Below, piece after piece: positions 15,403 to 23,519 of a stretch of 36,058 bases of DNA. A program made the translations under genes and the position numbers. The DNA lies in contig JAHFCH010000010.1 in assembly GCA_023249635.1 (NCBI GenBank), forward strand, positions 32,354-68,411. The letters are read 5' to 3'. The first letter of the stretch is position 1, and each line of letters opens with the position of its first letter. The DNA is from Fibrobacterota bacterium. Its GTDB lineage: Bacteria; Fibrobacterota; Fibrobacteria; UBA11236. Under the pieces are notes generated by a model that did not search any database, was not told the origin of the DNA, and saw only the letters and a program-made list of their open reading frames with translations.

Positions 15403-16095
15403 ATGGGCTTGGTGAGTCTCTACGACATCCTGGGGGACATCGTCCTCAATCTCTCCCTTACCGATCCCAGGTTCAAACCGCTCCCCACCGAAATGGAACC
15501 CGATGCCCGGCTGGCCGATTTAGGGTTGGACGGCGACTCCTTGCCAATAGTGCTCGGCGTATTGAAATCGCGCCTCGACGGCCGCGACGTCAATGTCCTG
15601 GCCGGCCGGGAGCCGGAAGCCTTGCGGGCCTGGACCCTGAAGCCTTTCCTCAAGACGCTGAAGGAAAGCATCACCGCCGCCGTGAACGCGCCTATTACCG
15701 TGTACGTGGACGACGAAGAGGAGAACATCTTCATCTTCAAGCGCTTTTTCGGCAAGCATCTGCGCCTGGAAACCTTCACCGACCCGGAACAGGCTTTCGC
15801 CTTTATCCGAGGCAACGATGCGGTGACTTTGGTGGTGACGGATGAGTCCATGCCCGGCCTCACGGGCAACGCGCTTTGCAACGCCATCCGCCGCTATAAG
15901 CCTTATATGAAGTTCGTCCTTATCACGGGGAATCCCGCCGGGGACCAGGATTTGGTGTACAACTCCCTGCGCCATGGCCGCTTCCACGACGTGATCCTGA
16001 AGCCGGTGGATCTGGAACGGCGCGGGCAGGAATACCTGGAAATGATGCGATCCCTGGCCAATGGAAGCGCGGAAGACACGTCCAGCAGCGGCTAA
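15403..16095 (+). CDS. Acyl-carrier-like/receiver domain fusion
   Basis: This encodes 230 residues, cytoplasmic. Residues about 5-90 look like a helical carrier-protein fold: LADLGLDGDSLPIVLGVLKS (38-57) matches the DSL signature of acyl carrier proteins, with Ser46 at the phosphopantetheine position. Residues about 97-220 are a response-regulator receiver domain: acidic pair Asp103/Asp104 (VYVDDEEEN), phospho-acceptor Asp147 (VVTDESMPG), Thr175 (LITGNP) and Lys200 before Pro201 (VILKPVD). There is no DNA-binding or enzymatic output domain. The fusion is unusual: it could be a phosphorylation-controlled carrier protein, or the N-terminal bundle could be a degenerate ACP-like interaction module. 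It is the third gene of the run starting at 13140. No partner kinase is adjacent. The receiver call is firm; the ACP-like call is moderate. Confidence 0.8.
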   Translation: MGLVSLYDILGDIVLNLSLTDPRFKPLPTEMEPDARLADLGLDGDSLPIVLGVLKSRLDGRDVNVLAGREPEALRAWTLKPFLKTLKESITAAVNAPITVYVDDEEENIFIFKRFFGKHLRLETFTDPEQAFAFIRGNDAVTLVVTDESMPGLTGNALCNAIRRYKPYMKFVLITGNPAGDQDLVYNSLRHGRFHDVILKPVDLERRGQEYLEMMRSLANGSAEDTSSSG

Positions 16096-16248
16096 GCAGC
16101 GGGCGTCCCCCAAAAAAGCCAAAAATATTCCGTATTCAAGCGGGGATTCCGCGAGCCGGTTTCACCGCCAAATTTGGAGCTTGAACCCCTTTGACGGCCT
16201 GAGTAGTATTCTCCCCTTGGTGCCGCAATCCTTCCTTCAGGAATCGAA

Positions 16249-18060
16249 ATGAAAAAGTCCTTTCTCCCGCCTATTTTCGCCTGCATGGCCCTATCCGCGG
16301 CATTTGCCGAGAAATCCTTGGATCGCTTCGCTATCGGGGCCTGGTGGGATCCGGAATTGTCCGGCAGCGCTGCCACCGATGAAAACCGGCTGCGGGATTA
16401 CCTTAACGGAGGCTTCAACATCCTGAGCGGATACGGTGACAAGTACTCCTATCATTTCAGCACCACCGAGGGGTCGAAAAACATCACCAACCAATACCTA
16501 TTGGCGCGCGCAGGCGCGGTCAACCAGGGACTCGGGAAAGTGGCCTTGGGCGTCAATGTGCATGAGGATGCCTTCGCCACCGCCACCTTCAACCCGTCAA
16601 GTTATACCGCCCTGACCGGAAACAGCGCCAATGCGCTCTACGGCTACTCGGTAATCCACGAACCCCTGAGCGCGGATTTGCCCAACCTGTTGAACGCGGT
16701 GAAGAATCTGCGCACCAAGGATCCCAGCCGGGTCACCTTCGACGTAATGGCCAGCATTTGGCGCGTCTGGGACAAGGCCAAGACGTTTGCGCCCAACTGG
16801 ACCGCCTTCGACACTTACGTGACCCAGTACGTCAACCATGCCAATACCAAGATCGCCTCTTTCGACTATTACATCCTTTCCGAAATCAATGGCAAAACCC
16901 ACTACTCACCGCAAGGCGCCGATCGCGTCAACTATTACGCCACCCTCAACCTGTTCGGCAAACGCACGGCCTCGGCGAACAAGATCTTCTGGGGCATCGC
17001 GAATTCGGACGACCGGCAAATCGAATGGTGGGACGGCTCTACGCATTTATTCCAGGAACATTTCCCGTTCCCTACCGACGCCAATCTCCGCTTCAACGCT
17101 TACTCCCAATTGGCGTACGGCGCCAAGGGCATGATGTGGTATACCTGGGACATGCCCACCACCTCTTGCAATCCCGCGGTCGTAAGTTGCGAAACCTTCA
17201 ACTACTCCGCCTCAAACAATCCCGTCATCTACGGGCGCCTCCAAGCCATCAACAAGGAAATGGCCAACATGGGCCCCACCTTGATGCGGCTCAAGTTCGT
17301 CTCCGCCGTGCATGGCGCGGCGACGGATCCCTACAGCGGCGAATCCGCGCTCCCCATCATCAATGCTTCCACACCCGTCATGAATAACGAGGATACCCAT
17401 GATGAAATCGCCATCGGTATCCACAAGCACCTCGACAACGGGCGCAATTACCTGACGTTCTTCAACAAGGATTGGCAGAATTCGAAAACGCTCTGGTTCT
17501 CCACCAAGGGCTTCAACGATCTTTACCTCTTCAACAAGTCCACCTCCGCTTGGACCCGCGTTCCCCAGGCCATCAGCTGGTCCGGGCAAAAGACCAGCTT
17601 CCCCCTGGATTTCCGCCCCGCCGATCTGCAACTGGTGGATGTCCGGGCAGGCGTCATCAATGCTTTGCATCTATACTGGGATGCCGCCCACTTTTCCCAC
17701 TACGTCACTGCGAACTACGAAGGATCATCCGGCGCGCATGGGGCCTACCAGGAAACCATGGGTGGCGTGTACAAGACCCAGGTGACTGGGACTACGCCCC
17801 TTTACGCCTACGCCAATCCGACCCTGTACGATTGGATGTACACCACCACCTACCAAGGCAATAACAACGGAAGCGGCTACCTATACCAAAGCATCGTGGG
17901 GTACGTGTTCCCGACCCAGCAGGCCGGAACCGTGCCGCTATACCAGTATTGGAACGCGGCCGGCACCGACCATTATTACACCACCCGCTGGCAGGGTAAC
18001 GACAACGGGTACGGCTGGACCTACCAGGCGACCGTGGGCTACGTGATCCAGAATATCTGA
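16249..18060 (+). CDS. Secreted glycosidase-like protein with DUF5648 repeats
   Basis: This encodes 603 residues with a signal peptide (to about residue 20, AAFA); AGGA before the ATG supports the start. Residues about 25-370 look like a TIM-barrel glycoside-hydrolase-type domain: FAIGAWWDPELSG, then GYSVIHEPL (an acidic strand end as in DEP-type barrels), FDYYILSEINGK and YGAKGMMWYTWDMP. A beta-rich region follows (about 375-470). The last 130 residues contain tandem repeats of the DUF5648 type: LHLYWDAAHFSHYVT, LYAYANPTLYDWMYTTTYQG and LYQYWNAAGTDHYYTTRWQG. The protein probably acts on an extracellular polysaccharide, but I cannot assign a GH family or catalytic pair. It appears monocistronic, convergent with the gene ending at 18080. 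Confidence 0.75.
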   Translation: MKKSFLPPIFACMALSAAFAEKSLDRFAIGAWWDPELSGSAATDENRLRDYLNGGFNILSGYGDKYSYHFSTTEGSKNITNQYLLARAGAVNQGLGKVALGVNVHEDAFATATFNPSSYTALTGNSANALYGYSVIHEPLSADLPNLLNAVKNLRTKDPSRVTFDVMASIWRVWDKAKTFAPNWTAFDTYVTQYVNHANTKIASFDYYILSEINGKTHYSPQGADRVNYYATLNLFGKRTASANKIFWGIANSDDRQIEWWDGSTHLFQEHFPFPTDANLRFNAYSQLAYGAKGMMWYTWDMPTTSCNPAVVSCETFNYSASNNPVIYGRLQAINKEMANMGPTLMRLKFVSAVHGAATDPYSGESALPIINASTPVMNNEDTHDEIAIGIHKHLDNGRNYLTFFNKDWQNSKTLWFSTKGFNDLYLFNKSTSAWTRVPQAISWSGQKTSFPLDFRPADLQLVDVRAGVINALHLYWDAAHFSHYVTANYEGSSGAHGAYQETMGGVYKTQVTGTTPLYAYANPTLYDWMYTTTYQGNNNGSGYLYQSIVGYVFPTQQAGTVPLYQYWNAAGTDHYYTTRWQGNDNGYGWTYQATVGYVIQNI

Positions 18061-18079
18061 ACAAACACCGCCAGTCCCA

Positions 18080-19213
18080 TTACAGGCTGAGGCCGATGGC
18101 TTGCACGGTCATGGTCCCGGGAGTCGCGACCACGTGATCCTTGTTATAACCCACCGCGAAGGCATAGCCACCGATGAATTCCGGACGAATCCCGATGAGG
18201 AAGCGCGCCGGGGGCACGGCCAGGTTGTTCGGATTGAGATCTACTCCGAGGCCCGTTAGGACCGAGCCAGAGCTTATTGATGAGGCAGCGGTTCCCACAA
18301 AGTTCGCCGGCGTATTCACGCTCTGGGAAATGCTATTGACGGCAAAGTTGCCCACACCGGGGATGCTGCGCTTGAAACTGATGATATACGAAGTCACGGT
18401 TGTCCGGTCGACCACGGATAGGTCCCGTCCTTGTCCCGCCCATTGGCTGCCCAGGTATGCGCTGCGGATGAGCAAGTTACCGGCCCCGCTCCAATTGGTG
18501 CGCGCGCCGCCCCCGGTCACTATCGGGTAGATGGCCGTGACCACCGATTGGGGGTAGGACGAGATGGAACCCGTTTTGGTGTCCATGTAGGAATAATTCC
18601 ACAGATCATAATCCGACATGTAGGTGCCATCGGACTTCTTGAGGCGCATCCCTATCACGTAGACGTGTAAGGTATGCAGGCAGGAGCGCATATGGTCCTT
18701 GGAGCTCGCGACCCAGGTGTTCAGGTTCCAGTCCAGGGGACGGGATTCGGTGAGCAAGGCCCCGCTACCCGTTCCGTAGTCCGCATAAGCTCCGCCGCCC
18801 ACGACCAGGAATCCGGGTTCCACCTGGCACGAGACGGTATTGTGGTTCGTCGGCGTGGGGCTGGCGCACTCGTACCAACGGGTTTCCAGATGACCTGAGC
18901 GGTCCACCTGGGACCGGATATTGGCGCCGACCTTACTCAGGGCGGTGCCGGAAGGGCCCGCCGTCATCAGCTTGCGGTTGGGGTTCAGCAAATAGGTTTC
19001 GCCGGTCTGCGGATCACGTATGGTACGCTCGCCCGTCACGGAATCGGTTCCCTCCAGAGCCTGTTCGCGGAACCGGATGGGATTGGCGCCTACGGGTTCG
19101 TTGGGTTCAATGCTTTTTTCGGCCGGGGCTACCGGCTGTTCGTCGCATCCCGTAAAGGCCAAGGCCGCCAATACTCCCGTTCCCAGCATTGCATTCAGTT
19201 TTTTGAGTCCCAT
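18080..19213 (-). CDS. Lipoprotein with three imperfect repeats
   Basis: This encodes 377 residues from ATG 19213, chosen because the following residues form a lipoprotein signal ending FTGC (Cys22 or so) and a GAGAGG lies upstream; an in-frame ATG ten codons earlier has no such support. The segment after the signal is a Pro/Glu linker and a short domain with DPQTGETYLLNPNRKLM. From about residue 120 on, three repeats start with VVGGGAYADYG, VTGGGARTNWS and LTGLGVDLNP. Each is followed by an LL/FL strand and a [YF]...IG/IS strand, suggesting a three-fold beta-prism or beta-trefoil-like architecture. Cys pairs occur near 130-190. The family is unknown to me. It is a surface or periplasmic protein. 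Confidence 0.68.
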   Translation of the reverse strand: MGLKKLNAMLGTGVLAALAFTGCDEQPVAPAEKSIEPNEPVGANPIRFREQALEGTDSVTGERTIRDPQTGETYLLNPNRKLMTAGPSGTALSKVGANIRSQVDRSGHLETRWYECASPTPTNHNTVSCQVEPGFLVVGGGAYADYGTGSGALLTESRPLDWNLNTWVASSKDHMRSCLHTLHVYVIGMRLKKSDGTYMSDYDLWNYSYMDTKTGSISSYPQSVVTAIYPIVTGGGARTNWSGAGNLLIRSAYLGSQWAGQGRDLSVVDRTTVTSYIISFKRSIPGVGNFAVNSISQSVNTPANFVGTAASSISSGSVLTGLGVDLNPNNLAVPPARFLIGIRPEFIGGYAFAVGYNKDHVVATPGTMTVQAIGLSL

Positions 19214-19316
19214 GGTCCACAGCCTCTCTTGCCGGTCCGACATGAACCGTTAAGGGAGTGAAGCTAAATACGCTCGGGGATAAATCGAAGAACCAATTAT
19301 CATGGTGCATGGGCGA

Positions 19317-19370
19317 TCACCATGGGGAATGGTGAGGATCGGGAACCGGAGCGAGGGGGAGGCTTCCCCC
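19317..19370. terminator. Two adjacent hairpins at gene end
   Basis: Two perfect inverted repeats stand in a row: TCACCAT-GGGGA-ATGGTGA (19317-19335) and GGGGGA-GGCT-TCCCCC (19355-19370). The second lies five bases past the stop of the minus-strand gene ending at 19375 and could act as its terminator, although no T-run follows. The first lies upstream of the promoter region of the 18080-19213 lipoprotein gene. Confidence 0.4.
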
Positions 19371-19374
19371 CAAG

Positions 19375-20013
19375 TCACTCGCTGGTCGAGGATCCCAGCC
19401 CCGGATACCATGAAACGGTTTTCCCGGTGCTGTTGGTGAAGCTCACGCCTTCGGACGAAATGCTGCTGCTGGTCCCGGAATAGGCGTTCGATTTATAGGA
19501 TGAGAATCCGCCCCGTTGTTGCGCCGCTTGCAACAGGTTCACCAGCACGGGACCGCCTTCCAGGCCGGCGTTGCCGAAGGCATCGGTAAAATAGCGTCCC
19601 AGTTGGATCGGTCCCAGCAGGTGCTGCAGATAGAGCACATCAAAGGCATGCAGCTCACGGCCGTTGACGAAGATTCCCGTGCCGCTGCCGGACGCGTTGG
19701 CCGGTACCGGCCCGCCGAGCGCGAGCCCCGCCGGTATGATTACCAACACCGGCCCGCCCCAAGCCCCGAACGCGCCGCATTTGGGATCGTACCAATAGGC
19801 CCCGTCCGGCAGATGCGTCCGGTAGGCGGCTTCCAGCTTGGCCAGGGTGGCGAGTCCGTCCGCGTCCAAGGGGTGCCCATTGAACCGTATGGCGCGAATG
19901 GCAGGGTCGGCTTTTTGCATGGCGGGACTCTCGGCGACAGGTTTGGATGGCTTTCCGGCGCCAATGGCGAGTAACGGTAACGCGAGACTAAATAACAGGG
20001 TGGGTATGCGCAT
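19375..20013 (-). CDS. Secreted protein of unknown function
   Basis: This encodes 212 residues with a signal peptide (to about residue 19) and GGAGG six bases before the ATG. The core contains IRFNGHPLDADGLATLAKLE (about 42-61), YWYDPKCGAFG, GIFVNGRELHAFDVLYLQHL and GRYFTDAFGNAGLEGGPVLV. The phrases VNGREL and LxGPxxxGRYxxDAxGNxGxEGGP recur in small exported proteins of proteobacteria and acidobacteria that have no assigned function. The C-terminal 40 residues are Ser/Gly-rich and probably disordered. It is divergent from the helicase gene across a short region with a perfect 21-bp palindrome. No enzymatic motif is visible. Confidence 0.7.
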   Translation of the reverse strand: MRIPTLLFSLALPLLAIGAGKPSKPVAESPAMQKADPAIRAIRFNGHPLDADGLATLAKLEAAYRTHLPDGAYWYDPKCGAFGAWGGPVLVIIPAGLALGGPVPANASGSGTGIFVNGRELHAFDVLYLQHLLGPIQLGRYFTDAFGNAGLEGGPVLVNLLQAAQQRGGFSSYKSNAYSGTSSSISSEGVSFTNSTGKTVSWYPGLGSSTSE

Positions 20014-20024
20014 TGCGACCTCCG

Positions 20025-20045
20025 ATGAATCTAATCTAGATTCAT
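20025..20045. promoter_or_regulatory. Perfect 21-bp palindrome between divergent genes
   Basis: The arms ATGAATCTA and TAGATTCAT are fully complementary around a 3-base centre (ATC). The site sits 12 bases before the secreted-protein start (20013) and 17 bases before the helicase frame, so a bound regulator could control both. It could also be a hairpin in the leader of the minus-strand gene. No matching regulator is nearby. Confidence 0.45.
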
Positions 20046-20061
20046 ATCCCGATCCATCCGG

Positions 20062-21537
20062 GTGCTCCGTCCGGTCCGCGTGATCCAGGACACATCCACA
20101 CCAAAGCAGGACCCGTTGCCTTCATCCGCCTTCTCCCGATTGAAACTGCCCCCGGCCCTGTTGGCCAACCTGGACGCCTTGGGTTACCGGGAAATGACCC
20201 CGATCCAGGCCGAATCCCTGCCTATCGCCCTCAAGGGGGCGGATCTGGTGGCCCAGGCCAAGACCGGCAGCGGCAAGACGGCGGCCTTTGCCATCCCGCT
20301 GTTGCAACGCCTGGATTTGAAGGAAAAGGGGGACGCGGTTGCCCAGGCGCTTGTCCTGTGCCCTACGCGCGAGCTCTGCATCCAGGTATCCCAGGAGTTA
20401 CGTAAGCTGGCGCGTTACCTGGGCAATGTCAAGATCGTGCCTCTATACGGCGGGCAGGTCATGGCCTTGCAAAAGACGGCCCTCCAGAACGGCGCCCATG
20501 TGCTGGTGGGAACGCCCGGGCGCATCCAGGATCATCTCAACCGGGAAACCCTATCCCTGGGTTCCATCCGTACGCTGGTGCTGGACGAGGCGGATCGGAT
20601 GCTGGACATGGGTTTCCTGGGGGATATCACCGACATCATCTCCGTGACCCCGGCCGGCCGGCAAACCCTCATGTATTCGGCCACTTTTCCGGAAGACATC
20701 CGCGTGCTCAGCGATCGCTTCCAGCGGCAACCGGTGCACGTGAAAATCGAATCCGATCCCGGAAGCCCGGACATCGATCAGAAGTTCATCATCTGCGGCA
20801 AGGAAGCCAAGCTGGAGGGAATGGCTTTCCAGCTCTCCAACCTCAAGCCCAAGAGCGCCATCGTGTTCTGCAATACCAAGGTCGCGGCCAAGGAGGCGTT
20901 CCAATACCTGCATGACCTTTCCTTCGGCGTGGCCGCCCTGCATGGGGATATGGAACAGCGGGACCGGGAACATATCCTGATGCGCTTCCGGCACGGCAGC
21001 TGCCGGGTGCTGGTGGCGACCGACGTGGCGGCCCGGGGCCTGGATATCGAAGACCTGACCGCGGTCATCAATCTTGAAGTGCCCCACGATATGGAAACCT
21101 ACGTCCACCGCATCGGCCGCACGGGTCGGGCGGGAGCGGCGGGATACGCCATCACCTTGGCCCTGGCCACGGAGCAGCACAAGTTCGAGGCCGCCAACGC
21201 CTTCCTGGGATTCGAGGTACCGGTGGAAAACCTGGAGTGGGCCGACAAGGATTCCTTGCGGCCCTTGACGGCGGACCAGACGACGCTATGTGTTTCGGCG
21301 GGGCGCAAGGACAAGCTACGCGCCGGAGACATCCTGGGAGCCCTTACAGGCGCGGCCAAAGAGGGCAAGGACGGCAAAGGGGAAGCCGGCCTGGACGGCA
21401 AGGCGGTCGGCAAAATCGACGTAATGGACTACGAGACGTATGTCTCGGTGGAACGGAAATCGGCCAAGCGCGCATTCGCCCGGTTGAGCGAGAACAAGAT
21501 CAAGGGCACGCGCTACAAGGTCCGCATCCTGGAATAG
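20062..21537 (+). CDS. dbpA: DEAD-box ATP-dependent RNA helicase DbpA
   Basis: This encodes up to 491 residues. DbpA unwinds RNA and assists maturation of the 50S ribosomal subunit by binding hairpin 92 of 23S rRNA. The helicase core is complete: Q-motif (FSRLKLPPALL...TPIQ), motif I AKTGSGKT (66-73), motif Ia PTREL (101-105), TPGR (151-154), DEAD (175-178), SAT (206-208), VFCNTK, ATDVAARGLD and HRIGRTGRAG. The C-terminal DbpA RNA-binding domain (about 415-491: CVSAGRKDKLRAGDILGALTG and IKGTRYKVRIL) is the specific marker of DbpA. A Gly/Lys-rich insertion (AKEGKDGKGEAGLDGK) interrupts it. The start is uncertain: GTG 20062, GTG 20080 or TTG 20116 are in frame; the last begins nearest to the E. 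coli start. Confidence 0.95.
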   Translation: MLRPVRVIQDTSTPKQDPLPSSAFSRLKLPPALLANLDALGYREMTPIQAESLPIALKGADLVAQAKTGSGKTAAFAIPLLQRLDLKEKGDAVAQALVLCPTRELCIQVSQELRKLARYLGNVKIVPLYGGQVMALQKTALQNGAHVLVGTPGRIQDHLNRETLSLGSIRTLVLDEADRMLDMGFLGDITDIISVTPAGRQTLMYSATFPEDIRVLSDRFQRQPVHVKIESDPGSPDIDQKFIICGKEAKLEGMAFQLSNLKPKSAIVFCNTKVAAKEAFQYLHDLSFGVAALHGDMEQRDREHILMRFRHGSCRVLVATDVAARGLDIEDLTAVINLEVPHDMETYVHRIGRTGRAGAAGYAITLALATEQHKFEAANAFLGFEVPVENLEWADKDSLRPLTADQTTLCVSAGRKDKLRAGDILGALTGAAKEGKDGKGEAGLDGKAVGKIDVMDYETYVSVERKSAKRAFARLSENKIKGTRYKVRILE

Positions 21538-21553
21538 CGCCTCAAATTATGCG

Positions 21554-21574
21554 AGCGTAGTGCCACTACACGCT
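21554..21574 (+). terminator. Hairpin after dbpA
   Basis: AGC-GTAGT-GCC-ACTAC-(AC)-GCT forms an eight-pair stem with a two-base bulge, 16 bases past the dbpA stop. Only TTAATT follows, so it would be a weak intrinsic terminator at best. Confidence 0.35.
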
Positions 21575-21701
21575 TAATTCCCGTTAATCGGAATCGGCAA
21601 GCCTCTAATCAATTCCGCCAAGGAATACTTTGCCCGCGGGGATATGCTTACCCGGGGGAAGGGCCGCTCCAGCCATAGGCGCCGGTCGCAGCCTGAAAGA
21701 C

Positions 21702-23435
21702 ATGGCACAACGCGCACTCGTCGTCAAGTTGAGCGGGTTCCTTTGCGGCCTTTCGGGATGGGTCGCCGTGGGTACTCCCATCCAAGCCGCGGAAAACTAT
21801 GCGGCCTGGTCCTATAGCACCGACATCACTTTGGATACTTCCCCGGCCGGAGCCGATGTAGCGGGCGGCGTAACGGAATTCCCGGTTTTGATCCGGTTGG
21901 CATCGGGGAATTTCCCGTTTGCCCAGGCCAGGGGCAAAGGGCAGGATATCCGCTTCGCCAAGGCGGATGGGACGCATCTGGCCTACCAAATCGATCGCTG
22001 GGATTCGGCCGGTTCCGTGGCTGCGATTTGGGTCAAGACGGATGTGGCGGGAAATAAGGCGGGCCAGATCTTGCGCTGTTATTGGGGCAAAAGCGATGCG
22101 GCGGACAGCTCCAGCGGAAATGCCGTATTCAGCCAGGGATTTACCCAGGTGTGGCATCTGGGGGAGGCGGGGACGGTAGTGCGGGCCAATGCCGTGGCCA
22201 CGGGGAACGTAGCGGCGCCGGTCAACTACGAAGGCGATGAGAGTACCTTGGGCATCATAGGGCTGGCGGATAATTTCGATGGGGTGAGCCCTGACGATTA
22301 CCTCGATGTAGGCGATGGTTATTCCGAATATGCCGCCGGTTTCACCTATTCGGTGTGGGTGTATCCTACCGCGACGAACAAGTGGATCCATATCCTGGAT
22401 TTGGGGAACGGCCAGCTCAAGGACAATATCCTGATTAACCGCTCCGGCACCAGCAACGATTTGGAGTTCAGCAATTGCGTGGGGGCGGTTCCGGCCAGCC
22501 TGCAGGTACCGGGCGCGTGGATCAACGACCAATGGCAGCTGTTGACGGTTACGGTTGCGGGCAGCGATGCGCGCATCTACCGCAATGGAGCGCTACTCGG
22601 ATCTGCGACCCTTTCCAATACCGTATCCGGAGTGACGCGCACGGAAAATTTCATCGGAAGATCGAACTGGTCGGTGGATGAGTATTACCGGGGGATGGTG
22701 GACGAGCCGGAGCTCGCGAAGGTGGCACGGAGCGCGGAATGGATCCGCCTCTGTTTCCAGAACCAGAAGGCCAATCAGACCCTGGTTTCCCTGAAGCCAT
22801 TGAACGGGTGCCAGGCCAGGATGAATCCGCCTAAGGATACCAGCGCCCAGGAGGGTTCCATCGTCAATTTGAAGGGGAGCGCCGATTGCGCGTCCGGCCT
22901 TTCCTGGAGCGTGGTTTCCGGACCCGCTCCCCGCATCCTGGATCCGGAGGCGGGTACCTTGGTGGTTACCCTCCCTCGCGTTACGGGGGATACGGCCATC
23001 GTGTATCGCTTGACCGCGATGTTTTCCGATTCGTCCGCGTACCGGGACGTGCGGGTGAAGGTCTTGGAAGCGATCCCGAGCCCGGAATTCACCCTGACGG
23101 CGCCGGCTTCGTGGAACGGAAAGGATACCTTGGCCATCCGGCCCACCATCACCAACCTGACGGCGGTGCGTGCCAGTCGGGACTCCGTCATCAATTGGCG
23201 TTGGACCTATACCGGGCCGGAGGCGGACACGACATGGCTTAAGGATGGCTTGCGGTTGAACAATTCCCACGATGGCAATTTGGAAATCCGCCTGTGCCTG
23301 GATAATGGGGGCGCCGCCCTATGCAAGAACGCGGCAATTATCGTTTCGGGAAGCAGTAGTGTCGCTCCCGCCAAAAAAGCGCGTTATCGCGCATGGCGGA
23401 AACCGCATTGGGACGCGAAAGGACGCCGCTTATAA
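21702..23435 (+). CDS. Secreted DUF2341-LamG protein
   Basis: This encodes 577 residues from ATG 21702, chosen because a signal peptide follows (cleavage near residue 30, IQAA); the frame is open further upstream only from a TTG. Residues about 35-130 are DUF2341: FPVLIRLASGNFPFAQARGK, GQDIRFAKADGTHLAYQIDRW and WVKTDVAGN...LRCYWG. Residues about 150-350 are a LamG/concanavalin-like jellyroll: WHLGEAG, ADNFDGVSPDDYLDVGDG, FTYSVWVYPTA, WQLLTVTVAGSDARIYRNG and YYRGMVDEPELAKVARSAEW. Two Ig-like beta domains follow. This layout is typical of exported carbohydrate-binding or adhesive proteins. The C-terminus is basic and ends WDAKGRRL, similar to tails of other exported proteins here. No catalytic domain is present. 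Confidence 0.82.
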   Translation: MAQRALVVKLSGFLCGLSGWVAVGTPIQAAENYAAWSYSTDITLDTSPAGADVAGGVTEFPVLIRLASGNFPFAQARGKGQDIRFAKADGTHLAYQIDRWDSAGSVAAIWVKTDVAGNKAGQILRCYWGKSDAADSSSGNAVFSQGFTQVWHLGEAGTVVRANAVATGNVAAPVNYEGDESTLGIIGLADNFDGVSPDDYLDVGDGYSEYAAGFTYSVWVYPTATNKWIHILDLGNGQLKDNILINRSGTSNDLEFSNCVGAVPASLQVPGAWINDQWQLLTVTVAGSDARIYRNGALLGSATLSNTVSGVTRTENFIGRSNWSVDEYYRGMVDEPELAKVARSAEWIRLCFQNQKANQTLVSLKPLNGCQARMNPPKDTSAQEGSIVNLKGSADCASGLSWSVVSGPAPRILDPEAGTLVVTLPRVTGDTAIVYRLTAMFSDSSAYRDVRVKVLEAIPSPEFTLTAPASWNGKDTLAIRPTITNLTAVRASRDSVINWRWTYTGPEADTTWLKDGLRLNNSHDGNLEIRLCLDNGGAALCKNAAIIVSGSSSVAPAKKARYRAWRKPHWDAKGRRL

Positions 23436-23474
23436 GTATATTCCATCAGCCCGTTTTAAAAACACCGAGGAACC

Positions 23475-23519
23475 ATGCGAAAGTTTCCATTACTTGCCGA
23501 TCCAGGCGTATCGATATGA
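23475..23519 (+). CDS. 14-codon leader ORF coupled to membrane protein
   Basis: A short frame encodes MRKFPLLADPGVSI and ends with TGA overlapping the ATG of the next gene (ATGA at 23516-23519). It has a good Shine-Dalgarno (GAGGA, four to five bases before the ATG), better than that of the main gene. This is the arrangement of a translationally coupled leader peptide. It may simply load ribosomes onto the downstream start, or act in regulation. No terminator/antiterminator hairpins are obvious. Confidence 0.45.
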   Translation: MRKFPLLADPGVSI

